This document shows, piece by piece, positions 20,746-32,257 of a stretch of 64,000 nucleotides of DNA (position 1 is the stretch's first letter; each line of letters opens with the position of its first letter). Origin of the DNA: Marasmius tenuissimus. Taxonomy: Eukaryota; Basidiomycota; Agaricomycetes; Agaricales; Marasmiaceae. The position numbers were made by a program, and so were the translations under genes. The stretch lies in the NCBI GenBank assembly GCA_029532415.1, contig JAQOTA010000060.1:3844001-3908000 (forward strand), written 5' to 3'. A model generated the notes under the pieces. It saw nothing but the letters and a program-made list of their open reading frames with translations. It ran no database searches and was not told the origin of the DNA.

Positions 20746-23700
20746 CTATGTGCACAAGGGCAGGGTACGTATCAAACGAGAGATGTATTTACGGAATATG
20801 CGAATATTGCCCTCGTCTACATGGGCCATATCATAGCCCCGTAGGGTTGCGAGGGTGACCCAAAGGACCCACACCCCACAATCATATGAGTTCGTTTGCA
20901 GCGGCGACAGCTACAGAGAGATGTTAGTGAGGTACGGTGGGGCAGGGCTGGGTACACTTACCACGAGAGGGCGAGAACTCCATTCTGAAAGCTTGAGCTC
21001 AATTTCATACCCCTGATCAATCGCGTTGGCTGCCAGACACGAGACGAGCATTTCTATCTTCTATTGAGGCAGTGAGCTTTCATATGAAATATAGAGCGCG
21101 AGCGGGAAAAACTCACAGGGAGCCAATCCGACATGGAGGCACGATCTGCGAATGAGTCAAAGAGTAGGATCTGCTTTCGTTCACGTCGAACAATCGCAAC
21201 GATCCAGTGCATCCTATCCGAATCATGAATCGGGATGATCCATGTCTTCTTTGTCCAATACTTCGTTGCTCGGAGAAGCCTCCAAATCGTCGCTGGACCG
21301 GTGCGTTTATCGTTGAGGAAGGTTTGCATCGCGAATGTCGAAATGAGGGCACATTCATCTCCTCCAAACGAATGTCGGAGGAGGGCGCTACAGCTGTTCA
21401 CGCAGTCGGCAGACAGCCATGCGGTTTCCTTGTCGATTCTCGTGAGTGTGTCCCTCAGAAAGAGTGTGCGGACATCTGCTCGGAGCTGCCGCTCCGCCGA
21501 GAATGGCCCTTGGATCTGGATGTTCCGGTTTGCTTGCTTCACGCCGGCCCATAGAAGGGGATCATATTGTAGGTTATCCTGAAGGTTTCGGATAAGCTCA
21601 ACAATTTGAAAAGTACTAGAAACCAGAACTACTCACAGAGACAGTCCACTCTGCCATTGTATGCTCGTCTTCGTCATCAGAATCGGTTTCGGAGTTGTCA
21701 ATGACATCGGCGAGGGTGAGGGCTTCCGGAGCCTGGAGTTCACAGATCTCGAGGTCGCTCTCACTGCCTGTATCGCTATCGACATCGTAGGATACCTGCC
21801 CTTGATTCATTTGAGTTGACGCGGGGCTTTCAGACGCCGGCGTGAATGCAGGTGGGGTAGGGGCACACGTATCCACAGTCATGCGATACTGTGAGTTGAC
21901 TTGGGAACAGGGCGGGGGCGTTGGTACAGTCGGTTGGGCAATTGGGGTGGGGTGTACTGGGCGATGTGAGCTTGGGGAGGGGGTTGGGATATTCGGGGCA
22001 TGGTGGTTGGAGGCAGTAGGTGCATATGGGCTCGGGGCATAGGAGTACAAGTTGTAGTGGGCTTCGGGAGCAGGTACGTGTGTGGGAGAATGCGGGCCGG
22101 GAGTTGTGAGGACACTCCGAGTTGAGTTGGATACCGGTTGAAGAGGAGAAGTGATATTTGGAGCTTGGGGTCGAGAGGTGGTTGCGGTGAAATGAGGGAT
22201 GGGGGCTGAGGGCGTTGACACTCGGTCTAACCATCGTTGTACGGCTGCGGCTCGCTCCCGGAATTTCGCGGCGGGAGCAATACTGCTAGACCATTGCGAG
22301 ATGCGTAGTCTGTGTTCATCAAGTCTATGGCGAAGGAGACTCTGATAGCACACATCTGAAACAGACCGTTGGGCTTAGCGCGGGCATCGAAGGGTTCACT
22401 GACGACTTACAGGCTGGTTGTCGTGCCATGACCTCCAGGGCTTGTAGTTCAACTGTGAACCATCGTAAAAGATGCTCCGTTTCTCGGCAGAGGCGCTCTC
22501 TCTCCTCGCGAGAACGGTCGAGAGCGAGCACTAGCCTGATGCCCCGCCTAACCTTTTCATCGACTAGCCATCGGGGGGGTGCGCTGCCGCGTAGTATCCA
22601 CACATCTTCCCATAGGTCAGAGGTATCCATGTCCTTGAGGGCGCTGAGTTGAAGGGGGAGTTGCTGGGGTACAACAAAGGGGGCGTCGGGTTGAGCTTGG
22701 GACAGGGCTTCGAGCTGAACACAGTATTTATTGAATTTCCGGATGTCGTTTTCAAGGCTCTTCGTGCGTCGGGATATACTTTTCCAAGTTTGCTGGTGGA
22801 GCCTAGTCCCTGCATTTCGGTGGTGTCAGTTGTTTGCCATCATTGCAATTCTACGAAGGGGAACTGATCTCACCTAAGGCTTCCCCAACCCCACCCACGG
22901 CCTGGTCTAAACGGTCGCATTCGTGCAATCGGCCTATGACCCTTGCCCGTAGGTTGATCTTGAGGTCTCGGGCGAGTAGCAGGAGAGTCACGATCTCCAT
23001 GGACAGTCCAGCGGTTTCGGGGTGGTTTTCTGGAAGGTTCAGCGAGGCGTAGAGGTCCGCCGCCTTCTTCTTCATCGCACGAAGGTTGGCCTCCATGCCC
23101 ACCAGAAGTGCGATTGCTTCAGCCGAGGGTTCTGCCATCTTGCTGATCATTGCCCTAGTCGTTGCTATGGTCACTTCGAGTACCTCTATCTCGTTTTGGA
23201 GCTCGAAGACTTTCGCAGCCTCTTTCTTGAGACGTGCAGGTGCATCTAGGGGGATGGTCAGATCACTCGGATAGGATGAGAACCCACACTTACGAGCACG
23301 CCACGAGCGTTGGGCTGCTTTCTGCTGGTTCCACAGCTCCCTAAGCTCATCATGGGGTATTCCATCACGCTCCAGTTGCCTGAGAGCAGTAACCTCCTTC
23401 TTCTGAATGTTCTTCATCATACGTCGGTCAAACCATTGCCCGTAGTCGTCCTGGAGCTCGGTTACGATGTAGTCACATTGGCAATCAATCAACCAGATTC
23501 GTCGGGTTTGCTGTGAGGGCGAGGGCTGTCAGAGATATAATAGAGGAATCATGAGAGGTGACACTCACAGATGAACGGCGCTCAACACCGATGATTCTCC
23601 TTAGCCTCGACCATAGTCGCTCGACTCCCTCGCCATCAGTAAGGCCTAGCCCCGTCCGGAGCCTTGGGTTGTAGAATATTTGATATACCCATTGATGCCC

Positions 23701-26377
23701 GTATGAATGTAGGATACTCGTCGCAAAGATCAGTCTCTCGACGATGTCGTTGGGTAGAAGGTCGTACTGTAGTCGGGTTAGTCGAGTGGCTATGCATGTT
23801 CAACTGGAGGACTTACCATCTGGCAACTTCTGTCGAGAACACACCCAACATCATACAGGCCGGCGACCGTTGCATGCTTCGGTATCATGGAGAAGAGCAT
23901 CTCCAGAAGGGCAACGGCGTGCTTCTGTTGCTCTGCAGGAGTGTCGATTGAGGCCAAAAAGAGCGGTATATCATGACGACACACGAGGGCCATCACTCCG
24001 TTCTCGTCAAAGTTCTGGTCTCGATGGGTTTCGTCGTCGCCCTTTGCGGCCTTGTACGAGTTTTGGCATGCGTCGACTGCTTTGTCAGGTACGGTTGGAG
24101 TTCTTGGCTTCTTGGGTCCTTTTCGTGCCTCTGCAATCCTAGAGCCTACCGCGTCAATGAACTCCTTTGTCAGGAACCTCGCTGACTCGTAAAACGGTTG
24201 GCCATCACCACCGGTTTTGAGATGCCGGTGATGCAGGTTACCATCGAGAGCTACGTGTATGTCTCCGCCCCTAGCATCTGGAGGTAAGTGCTTTGTCCTG
24301 AGGTTCAGTCAAGTGTACTCACTGATTGAACGTGCGCCCAAACGTCGTACCCCCAAAGCATGCTGGGCACATACGTTGCAGATATTCGTGACATTGCCCA
24401 GGCTTTGGTTCCGGGGCTTCTGCATTGGGCGGTGTAGATGGAGCTGGCGCTGCGCTCAGTGGTGTGGTTGCTGTCGTCGTCGGGTCTCTTTGTGGTGTAG
24501 GGTTGGCTAAGGAGTTTGTTGTGGTCGGGGCGACGTTTCGTGGTGGTGGTGGAGAGTTGTCTTCGACTGGGGGCAAGATACGCTTTGTCGCCTCAATAAG
24601 GGCATCGAGGCGCCGCTCAATGCGTATATTGAGGCTATCGTAGTATTGTAGTGTTGAGCCCAGCGCTCGGCGAAGGGGATCCAGGACGAGGCTACCCTAT
24701 GAAAATATACTTCAGATCAGCCCGGGAGGGGTTTCCGTTCGGACGTACCGTTTTGTTGAGGGTGTGGTGGCCGTACCGACGGTATATAGTGCCCAGGGCA
24801 CCGGAGAGAGCAGTGATGGCATCGGAGGAGCGTTGGCAGAGGGCTTGATACGTATCAAGCAGCCGTATGGACACGGCGTTGAGGTGTCTTAAAGGTGAGG
24901 TCGGGAAGAGGCCATTTACGACGAGAGTCTGTGGTAGTGACTGGCACTGGCAGTGCTTGAGCAAGATGGAGCGGTGGTCTATGCATTTATAGAGGTATAG
25001 AAGAATGCAGCGTAAGTTTGGGTGCCGGGGCATGAAGGAAACTAATGGAGGGCAGAACGTATGGTCGTAATAGTAGGCGTGAATTGAGCTTTCGAGTACA
25101 TTGGCCAGTCTTGCAGCGATATATAACGGGCTGGGAGGGATCCGGGTATTTGCCATAGGTCTGCTCCCGGTAGTTGATGAAGGAATCCTCCAGGGTCGCA
25201 AGTAGGCGCTGCCATTCGGTGTCGAATTGGATTGCCCTCTCTTCTGGGGTTTTCTCGGGTTTCTTTGGGGAGCGACGCGTTGAGGCCCTTGGATTATCCA
25301 CAAGCGTGCTCGCATCGAGCCCAGAGGGAAATGGAAGGGGTGATGGGGATACGGCTTCATCATCATCGGGGTACTGGTAACCTGCATCGTCCATCTCCAT
25401 CTGTATGTCGGGATCGGGTAAAGTTGTTGGCGTTGGCAGGAGCTCTAGGGTTGTAGGCTTGCTGGGAAGGCCGTTTGATGCGTCTGTGGACGTGTCGTTT
25501 GAAGGGTTTGACTAGTGTTCCCAACGGCTCGGCTCAAGCCGTGGCTAAGCCATCTTGAAGCCGAGCCGAGCCAAGCCGTGTCAAAAAACAGCTCAGGCGG
25601 AGCCGGTCAACAGCTCCAGCTCAGTCCGGCTCAGGAACCGGTTCAGCCAGCTCCAAGCCGCCCCATTGTTAAACATCTTTTTCACCCCTGTATACATCTT
25701 ATAGTGGGGTTTTTCACCACACAAGGTATGAATAGAGTACACCTCAATAAAAAATAAGTAAGAATCAATTCAAGAACCAAATTTACATGAGTTTAGGTTG
25801 AGACCCAAGTGCCTGCCTAAATGTGCCTGCCTTACTCTTAACCCTAACCCAGATATATCTGCACTGATATTTTACAGCAACAAGTATGGCAACAACGACG
25901 AGCACAAATGTTCAAAAATTTTCATTTTACATAGCACATAGTCCCTACTTTACTCATTGTTGACTTTGGTGGCCATATGAAGTAAATTTAAATTTATCTA
26001 ATTTTTACTGGCTCAAGCCACGGCTGAGCCGGCTCCAAGCTGGACCGAGCTGAGCCGCATGTAATCAACGGCTCGGGAAGCCACTCAGAAGCCGGACCGT
26101 TGGAGCCAAGCCGAAGCCAGACCGGACCAGCCGCTGGCAATGCTAGGTTTGACGCGTCTCGAGACCCTGAGGCTACGGGTTGCAGACCGAGGCGTTGATC
26201 GAGCAACTCTTCCAGCTTGTTTTTGCGCTTTAGCTGGCCCTCGAGAACAACTTTCCGAGAGTTTTTCTTGCTGTACTTCTTCACAGGGCTGCGGACGGTT
26301 GTGCCAACGGGGCTACGTCTTTTGAGGTTGTCCCTATTGTTGCCCATGGTGGATACGAGCAAGGAGGAGTCGCCCAT
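20746..26377 (-). CDS. KDZ transposase fused to a C-terminal Ulp1-like (C48) protease, interrupted by a nested element
   Basis: Minus-strand multi-exon gene of roughly 1,600 codons. Start is 26377, or the in-frame Met at 26347 (MGNNRDNLKRR). Order: basic coiled N-terminus; CxC zinc region ending KHCQCQSLPQTLVVNGLFP; then the catalytic core. The likely acidic triad is D in VALDGN (24243-24245), D in GLYDVGC (23850-23852) and E in LTDGEGVERLW (23620-23631). A helical region, a Pro-rich linker and a Ulp1-type protease follow. The protease has His in RMHWIV (21208-21210), Asp in LLFDSF (21156-21158), and Gln and Cys in LQTNSYDCGVW (Cys 20878-20880). All catalytic residues are present. Removing the 633-bp insertion at 25513-26145 plus one duplication restores an open frame, so the copy was intact before that insertion. 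Stop codon is at 20746-20748. Exact splice sites were read by eye. Confidence 0.85.
25505..26153. mobile_element. 633-bp hAT-like non-autonomous element with GGTTTGAC duplication
   Basis: The element itself is 25513-26145, bounded by TAGTGTTCCCAACGGCT and, in reverse complement, TAGCATTGCCAGCGGCT. The octamer GGTTTGAC sits on both sides (25505-25512 and 26146-26153). Its ends are rich in GGCTC/GAGCC repeats that could fold, the centre is AT-rich, and it has no transposase. Size, 8-bp duplication and imperfect terminal repeats indicate a hAT-type MITE. It lies inside the coding sequence for the N-terminal part of the KDZ transposase. Confidence 0.88.
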
Positions 26378-26584
26378 TACGGCAGTAGGGCAGTTGCCTC
26401 ATGATCATTACACGCGGGGCAGGCCCACTTAGGTCCATTTCTCACGGGGTAAAACGGGCCCTACGAGGCCTAATTCTATTACTAATCTAGCAGCCTAAGG
26501 TGCTCCGGCGCCCTCTTCTGCCCTCACTCAGGGCAGGGCAGGGCAAACTCGCCCGGGGCGGGGAAAGGCAGGGTTCCAGGGCAG

Positions 26585-26606
26585 CTGCCCTGCCCTGACA
26601 TCACTA
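26585..26606 (-). repeat. Right terminal inverted repeat of the KDZ element
   Basis: Exact reverse complement of 12447-12468 (ends CCTGCCCTGACATCACTA), followed at once by the octamer CCAATATC. Confidence 0.9.
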
Positions 26607-28109
26607 CCAATATCGAAGAGGCACAGCGCGTAGTTCTAGAAGTGCTCAACGACGAACACAAGTATCGGAAAATTGTAGAGGCCAAAGGTGACAATGCGCA
26701 GAAGTGCTTGGATTTGTTGCAGGTGGTGAGTAATATCAATATGGGATGACAATCATATAGTCTACCAAGTAAGTGCTGGCGACTGAACGAGACTTCAGAT
26801 TACAGAGCAACGGAACATCACAACACAAATCCAGTCTTCGACACTCAAGATGATGTTACGTCTTTCAAAGTGTTCTGGCCTGTATCCAAAATGCCTCGCC
26901 ATCAATAATGTGAAGAGGCTCTCAGAACTCCCAGTCAGGGGCGGTGGGTTTGGAGACGTTTACAAGGGGACAATAGGGGAGCAGGTGGTGTGCTTGAAGT
27001 TGCCGAGGATCTTTGAGGATACCGAGGATCCTGATGTAAACAAATTGATAAAGGTCATCTCTGTGCCCGAGTCTAAAGACATGATGCTGACACCTAGGAT
27101 AGGCATACATGCGAGAAGCTATCTTATGGAGACAGCTGAACCATCCCAACCTTTTGCCATTCATAGGGGTGTACTACTTCGACGAGGCGGCTAATCAACT
27201 ATGCTTGATTTAACCGTGGGTGGACCAAGGCGACTTGACGCGCTATCTCAAGCGTACTCCAGGAGAGGACGTCGATCATCTGGCATTGGTTCGGCTATTC
27301 TTTTCCTTTCATCCTCAAGGTACTATCTGGATTCTGACACTTCACGCACAGGCTTACGATGTTGCTGCGGGTCTCTCATATCTGCATAGCAAGAGGATAG
27401 TACATGGGGATTTGAAAGGTGTAAGTGGGTTCTCGGTATTTTGACACTCCTTCATCCCTGATATTTGCCGCTCAGGCCAATGTTTTGGTAAGCGCGAATG
27501 GAAAGGCACTGATCGGAGACTTCGGATTATCGCGTGTTGTCGAAACCTACACGCCCGGGCTGTTCACCTCCACGACTGACACGAAGGGGACGACGCGCTG
27601 GCTCTCGCCAGAGCTTCTGAATGCGAACCTACCCTGTCCGACGACAGAGAGTAGTGACATCTACGCTTATGCTTGCGTCTGCTATGAAGTACGCGCTCTT
27701 TGTGTCTCTGTTGCATCATCTTTCTGATCCCGTTACAACTCTCAAGATCTTCACTGGAAAACAGCCGTTCTACAAACTCCAGCATGACGGTGCCGTGATC
27801 AACGCAATTCTTTATGATAAGAAGCACCCAGAGCGGCTGGAGGAGGCTAAGGAGCTCTGCGATCCGATGTGGGAGATTATGGTGTCGTGTTGGCAGCACG
27901 ATCAAAACCTTCGACCTTCTGCAGCTGACGTATTAGCACGCATTGGTGAAATGAAGAATTCGAAAACAGGAGCATCCATCCGAACACTTGATTTGAGCTC
28001 ACCAAATCACGTTCAGGTATGCGCCGACATCAAATACCCCCCGATTGACACTGGTGTGTTTGATCGTGTACTGGGAATGGATCTGCCCCAAACAGTTGCA
28101 GGATCGTAG
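26607..28109 (+). pseudogene. TKL kinase copy E, main part, separated from its start by the KDZ element
   Basis: Opens with the right target duplication and continues the frame begun at 12423. Exons: 26615-26725, 26799-27053, 27103-27288, 27352-27420, 27476-27688, 27747-28109; lengths 255, 69 and 213 equal those of copy B or D. The motifs are those of an active kinase: GGGFGDVYKG, VCLKL, HGDLKG + ANVLV, GDFGLSR, LSPELL. Besides the transposon, there is an in-frame TAA at 27211-27213 where copy B has TCG (LISPW becomes LI-stop-PW). The closest relative in the window is copy B (DTEDP and [14 protein letters not shown] shared or nearly so). The gene is disrupted twice and should be treated as a pseudogene. 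Confidence 0.88.
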
Positions 28110-28262
28110 TCGCAGAACGTAAGACGGAACGATAACGGGATCACAGAAGTACGTTCCTGAAGCTCTAAGTTTCCTCAACCCTCGCTCATAGTTTGCTGAA
28201 TCCAGGCTCACGGCGAAGAAGCTATCAGCGGCCCGGCTAAGAACGGACCCACGCTCACGGAC

Positions 28263-28823
28263 ATGGATGAAGGTTCGGTGACGATGCAATACAAAGAGGC
28301 GCGTGTTGGAAATGAGGTCGACGATGGGCAAGAAGATTATATTACCAACGAGATGGCAAACATGCCTCACCAAAAGGAAATAGGTTCACAGAACAGGGAC
28401 GAGTTGTGCGTTTTGTTATGGTCTTCCTCGTTGGAGACTTGCTACTGACACAACCTTTGCCATTGTGTAGTAGGATGTTGCACCGTCGTCCTTATCCGGA
28501 CTGGAGATACGAGAATTTGCGGACGTCGGGCGTCATGAGGCACATCAGGACTCGGTGAGTAGCATTGGGCAAGATCGCGAGTGTTCTCTGAATCTGCCTA
28601 ACTTCTACTCTCAAGCACGAAGAAAAAAACAGAACCTTGTCCAGATTGCGATTTCTCGAGCGTTGATCCTGGAACTCTCACTCGCCACAGGAAGAGGATA
28701 CACGGTTATGTCCCGAAGGCTAGAAGCAGGCAGCCGCCGTCGCCGAAGGAAACTCAACATCTGCCCGTAGCAGGACCCTCAAACCCTTCAACATCAACGA
28801 CTAGGCCCTTCGGAGGAGCCTAA
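28263..28823 (+). CDS. Small C2H2 zinc-finger protein
   Basis: Three exons, 28263-28405, 28471-28554 and 28616-28823, join in frame with GT-AG introns. The first exon encodes an acidic stretch (MDEGSVTMQYKEARVG). The second and third give one incomplete finger-like segment (GVMRHIRTR) and one clean C2H2 finger: CPDCDFSSVDPGTLTRHRKR followed by IH, spacing C-x2-C-x12-H-x4-H. The tail is Pro/Ser-rich. A DNA-binding regulator is likely. The frame stays open upstream of the ATG to a possible acceptor near 28203, so the true start could lie further 5'. The gene begins only 154 bp after the kinase copy E stop. Confidence 0.6.
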
Positions 28824-29292
28824 TTCTTTCTCCCATCCCCGTTTGTGAGCTCAAATTCCGGCTCAAGCTCGTTCTCATTCTCGACTACCGCCCCATTCGC
28901 CACCAGGTCTCCTCTGATCCCACGTCCGATCGTTCTACCACCACTAAGTCGGAATATACCCCCAAAGCGAACGAAGGCACCACTCGCTGGTATGATGAGT
29001 CCATTGCAAGAAGCGAAAGAATTAAAAACACACCATATCACATTCCAATAAGCTGTATAATGGGCTATAGCATCGCCAGACCTGCCAGAGAAATGGTGTA
29101 TCGTGTTTATGTATCGCACAAACTTGGGTGTCATCATACCTCTAGAATGCCTATATTGTATCTGACAGAGCCAAAAGATGGCTGAACGCGTGCTATACTG
29201 GACGAATTCTTGCGATCAGAGAGTAAACGTCTTCGATGACCTAAAACCGTGGGAAAAAACGCGTCAGCTCCGTTTATCGTAGCCATATTTTC

Positions 29293-29326
29293 GTAGACGC
29301 CGGCAAGCGGCAGAGCCCGCTACTGC
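29293..29326. repeat. 34-bp repeat, copy 1
   Basis: Starts GTAGACGCCGGCAAGCGGCA and recurs at 30556-30589 with one mismatch. Part of it (CCCGCTACTGC) also appears on the opposite strand in the tandem repeat near 31500, linking the families. Confidence 0.75.
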
Positions 29327-29577
29327 TTGTACATGTACTGTGGTCGTAGTGTTCCCTGCGCTTCATTGTTACCTATTTCAATAGTATATAGTATATAGGG
29401 ATAGGAACAACTATACAACAATAAATTGGTCTGTACAACTTGTAATTTGCAGTGATTTCTACTCGCTATCAGGTCGCCGGCTCGGTAACTTTTGGCAATT
29501 GAGCTGCTGAGCACAGTATATTTCCGAAAAATTGATGGTGAACCACAACGGTAAGTAAAGTTGGTCAAATGGGCCTT

Positions 29578-29628
29578 CCTGCTGGTCGTTGCCCGGCCTC
29601 CGGCCGGCTCCTTCCATCAGGGAGGGGG
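29578..29628. repeat. Hairpin repeat, copy 1
   Basis: CCTGCTGGTCGTTGCCCGGC and following bases recur at 30973-31020 with a handful of changes. The second copy has perfect outer arms (CCTGCTGG/CCAGCAGG) around a CGGCCTTCGGCC core, so it can fold into a stable hairpin. Confidence 0.7.
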
Positions 29629-30555
29629 ATTAGAAATACTGGATGCACTAGCGAAATGGGCCAATTTCAAGTTTTCAAAAGAGGTATCCGGCCGCTGACT
29701 TGATGAAATTCGAGTGCATCCTTGTACCATCTCAAAGCAATCAAGGACGCAGGAGAAATATCATCATAGGTATAACTGGCGACGGCGCGTGCTGGGGATA
29801 GATTAGGGATACCTACCATCGGGTAACTATAACATTAGACTGATGGGCTTCACAATGAAACTGTCTCACCAAGGGGCTTCAACACTCGTTCGGGTGCCCC
29901 CTCAGAGATGATAAGATTATGGAGGGAGTTGACCCCAAGGCTCCGAATGTGAATGACCCGTCAAGGCGCGGCCTTGAGGCCACAAAGGAGAAGCTACATA
30001 ACCCCGAGCGCGATGCAAAAGGGTAACAGCAAGGTGACGGGCTATACAAAGGCAGATAAGATGATGGAATCTGAGAAGAGATTTAACACAGCATATGAGC
30101 GAGAAGAACGTAAACTCACCGAAAAACAAAACCTATATTCTGGAAAGTTGAGAACAACACCGCAACCAACGGTAGAAGCAGTGCGCAGTCTAAAGAGACG
30201 AATGGTTGCGCGAGAGTTGTGGAGGTAGGTGTATCGCCCGAGGATCTTCATGGATGTCGACAACCTCGGTGTTTGTTGTGATGCATACTAATTTGTCCAA
30301 AATTTGGAATTGAAGCCGTCTAAGCGGGTTCCAGAACATCGTAGATATGTGTGAGCGAGGTCGAGAGAGTTTCTCGATGACAAGACATGAGGTACGTTAG
30401 GAGTGAACCAAACACAAGAGGATGGTGAGGGTAGGGAAGAACGTTGCGTGGGAAGTCGAAACTTATATGAGAATATGATACATTGATCAAGTGACCATGA
30501 GAAAAAAGTCATGCTTTTCGAAAGGGCTTCCGCGAAAACGGTTTTTTCGCATTTT

Positions 30556-30589
30556 GTAGACGCCGGCAAGCGGCAGAGCCCACTACTGC
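30556..30589. repeat. 34-bp repeat, copy 2
   Basis: Second copy of the repeat at 29293-29326. It is preceded by a block (CCATGAGAAAAAA, then TTTTTTCGCA) that recurs near 31420-31480. Confidence 0.75.
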
Positions 30590-30972
30590 CTTTACGAGCT
30601 TGTAACGAGCGGCGGTCCAGCGAGATTTTTGTGCCCAAATGGCAGGCAACATTTTCTGGGTTGGGATCTTAGCACTTGTGCTCAGAGCCTCAGACTTTGA
30701 GTTTGACAGAATTGATACTCTTCTCAGCCATACTTGAGCTTGAGTCTCCATCTCCAACATGTGCTTAGGTTGACTAGTACGTACTACATATACTTGCAGC
30801 ATTCCTGATCTTCTTCCCACTACGATAATAATGTCAAATTCAGCTATTTGCACATAAAGCATACATACTACACGACAGGTTACTACTAAGCGGCACAGAA
30901 TTGAATAAAGGTATCTCAAGGATATGATTTAGAAGGTATAACGGGAAGTCCGATGGTACCAGTCGGGTTTCC

Positions 30973-31020
30973 CCTGCTGGTCGTCGCTCGGCCTTCGGCC
31001 AGCTCCTCCCAGCAGGGAGG
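30973..31020. repeat. Hairpin repeat, copy 2
   Basis: Second copy of the element at 29578-29628, with palindromic CCTGCTGG and CCAGCAGG arms and the CGGCCTTCGGCC centre. Confidence 0.7.
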
Positions 31021-31484
31021 GGGGGAGCCCCCAACCCCCCTGTCTAGTGACGGGCTTGCCCCCGGTGTCATCAATTGCTTGACGCCCATCGTGTATGTTG
31101 TCGACGCGAGGGTGGAAAAGTGAATCCTGTTGACTTCCGTGTATCTTTCAAAGCATATCCTGGGCATGAACAGGATGTTTGTGTGGCAAATCCTCGAGTC
31201 TGGAAGAAACATCAGGTCAATACAAAGTGCTCAGTGTAATCAGCCTTGGCTGGAGCTGGCAGAGGCAGTTTGTTCAAAATGGAGGGTTCTGGTTGGTCAA
31301 TGATAAGCTTGAAAGATAATGGCGCTGTTGAGACTGAAGGGCAAAATGAGAGGCGGGCGACGTTGCCAAAGGACAGAAGGCTGATTTATAGGAGAAAGTG
31401 TGGGAAAAATATCATGGGACCATGAGAAAAAAACCACATGATCCGAAGGGCCTTCCGTGAAATCGCTTTTTTCGCACTTCTGGT

Positions 31485-31552
31485 AAAACCCACTAACTTA
31501 GCAGTAGCGGGAACTTTCGGTAAAACCCTCTACTTTACAGTAGCGGGAATAT
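31485..31552 (+). repeat. Two-unit tandem repeat
   Basis: Two units of about 35 bp, each GGTAAAACCC...CTT...CAGTAGCGGGAA, lie head to tail. Confidence 0.7.
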
Positions 31553-32257
31553 AGCCCTCAATACGCACCCGAACCCCAACGCTCACTCGCCTCTTTGACA
31601 TCCTACGAAAACACCCTAATCATCGCCCTAATCGCAACCGCCAGTACCATATCAAGAGCGAGAGTTTGTGGATGTTTTAAATTTGAGAGGAGGAACATAA
31701 TGATGATAGGGAAGGAACGATGGGGAAGGTTGTCTGGTTGGGATGGTACATGTGAGAAAAGTGAGTGAAGTAACCAAATACGAATCAATAAGCGCACGGA
31801 CCCAAGACCGCTTTACCAGCGCGGCAAGCGAACATCTTTTGAGCCAAGATTCCATCTTGAACTCCGAGTCCACTGGAAGATTGCAGCTACATCCACGCAG
31901 ATCAGTCAGCGTAGGAGGAATGAGATGAGGTATCGAGAAATATGATTTACCCTTAGTTGGTCGGTAAGTATCGTCCAGCGATGGTGTTTAATATGTCTCA
32001 AACAGTCCGATTTGACCTGTTTTGTTCTGGGTTGTCAGAGGTGACCCACGAACATCTTCTTGCGGTTGATCCAAGCTCCAGAGCTATGCAAACCTCGGGG
32101 GTTAGGATCAGTCGCTACGTACCTTAATTGGCGTGTAGACTGACCTCTCTTCCCAGTCACGGTCTAGTAATAATAATCACTCAAAGTCATCAGTCGTAGA
32201 GTACGTACCCTTTCTTTCTGTCAGCAAAACCTGGCAAAATCTGTTATTTGACAATTT

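Larger units (their letters stand above)
12447..26606 (-). mobile_element. 14.16-kb KDZ-type DNA transposon with four genes
   Basis: Ends are perfect 22-bp inverted repeats (12447-12468 and 26585-26606) beginning TAGTGATGTCAGGGCAGG. Both are followed inward by GGGCAGG-rich subterminal sequence and flanked by CCAATATC duplications. The element carries a KDZ transposase-Ulp1 gene (20746-26377, minus), a three-gene payload (13357-16859 minus, 18607-19364 minus, 19796-20614 plus), a nested hAT-like element and a solo LTR. KDZ (Kyakuja-Dileera-Zisupton) elements are large cut-and-paste transposons expanded in mushroom-forming fungi. Identical terminal repeats and target duplications point to a recent insertion. 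The transposase frame is now interrupted, so this copy probably depends on another source of transposase. Confidence 0.9.
28824..32257. other. Repeat-rich region without a confident gene
   Basis: Contains several short repeats shared within the region (listed separately). A minus-strand frame at 28820-29137 and a plus-strand frame at 29953-30228 are too weak to call. The density of repeated, hairpin-forming pieces suggests a graveyard of small non-autonomous transposons. Confidence 0.5.
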
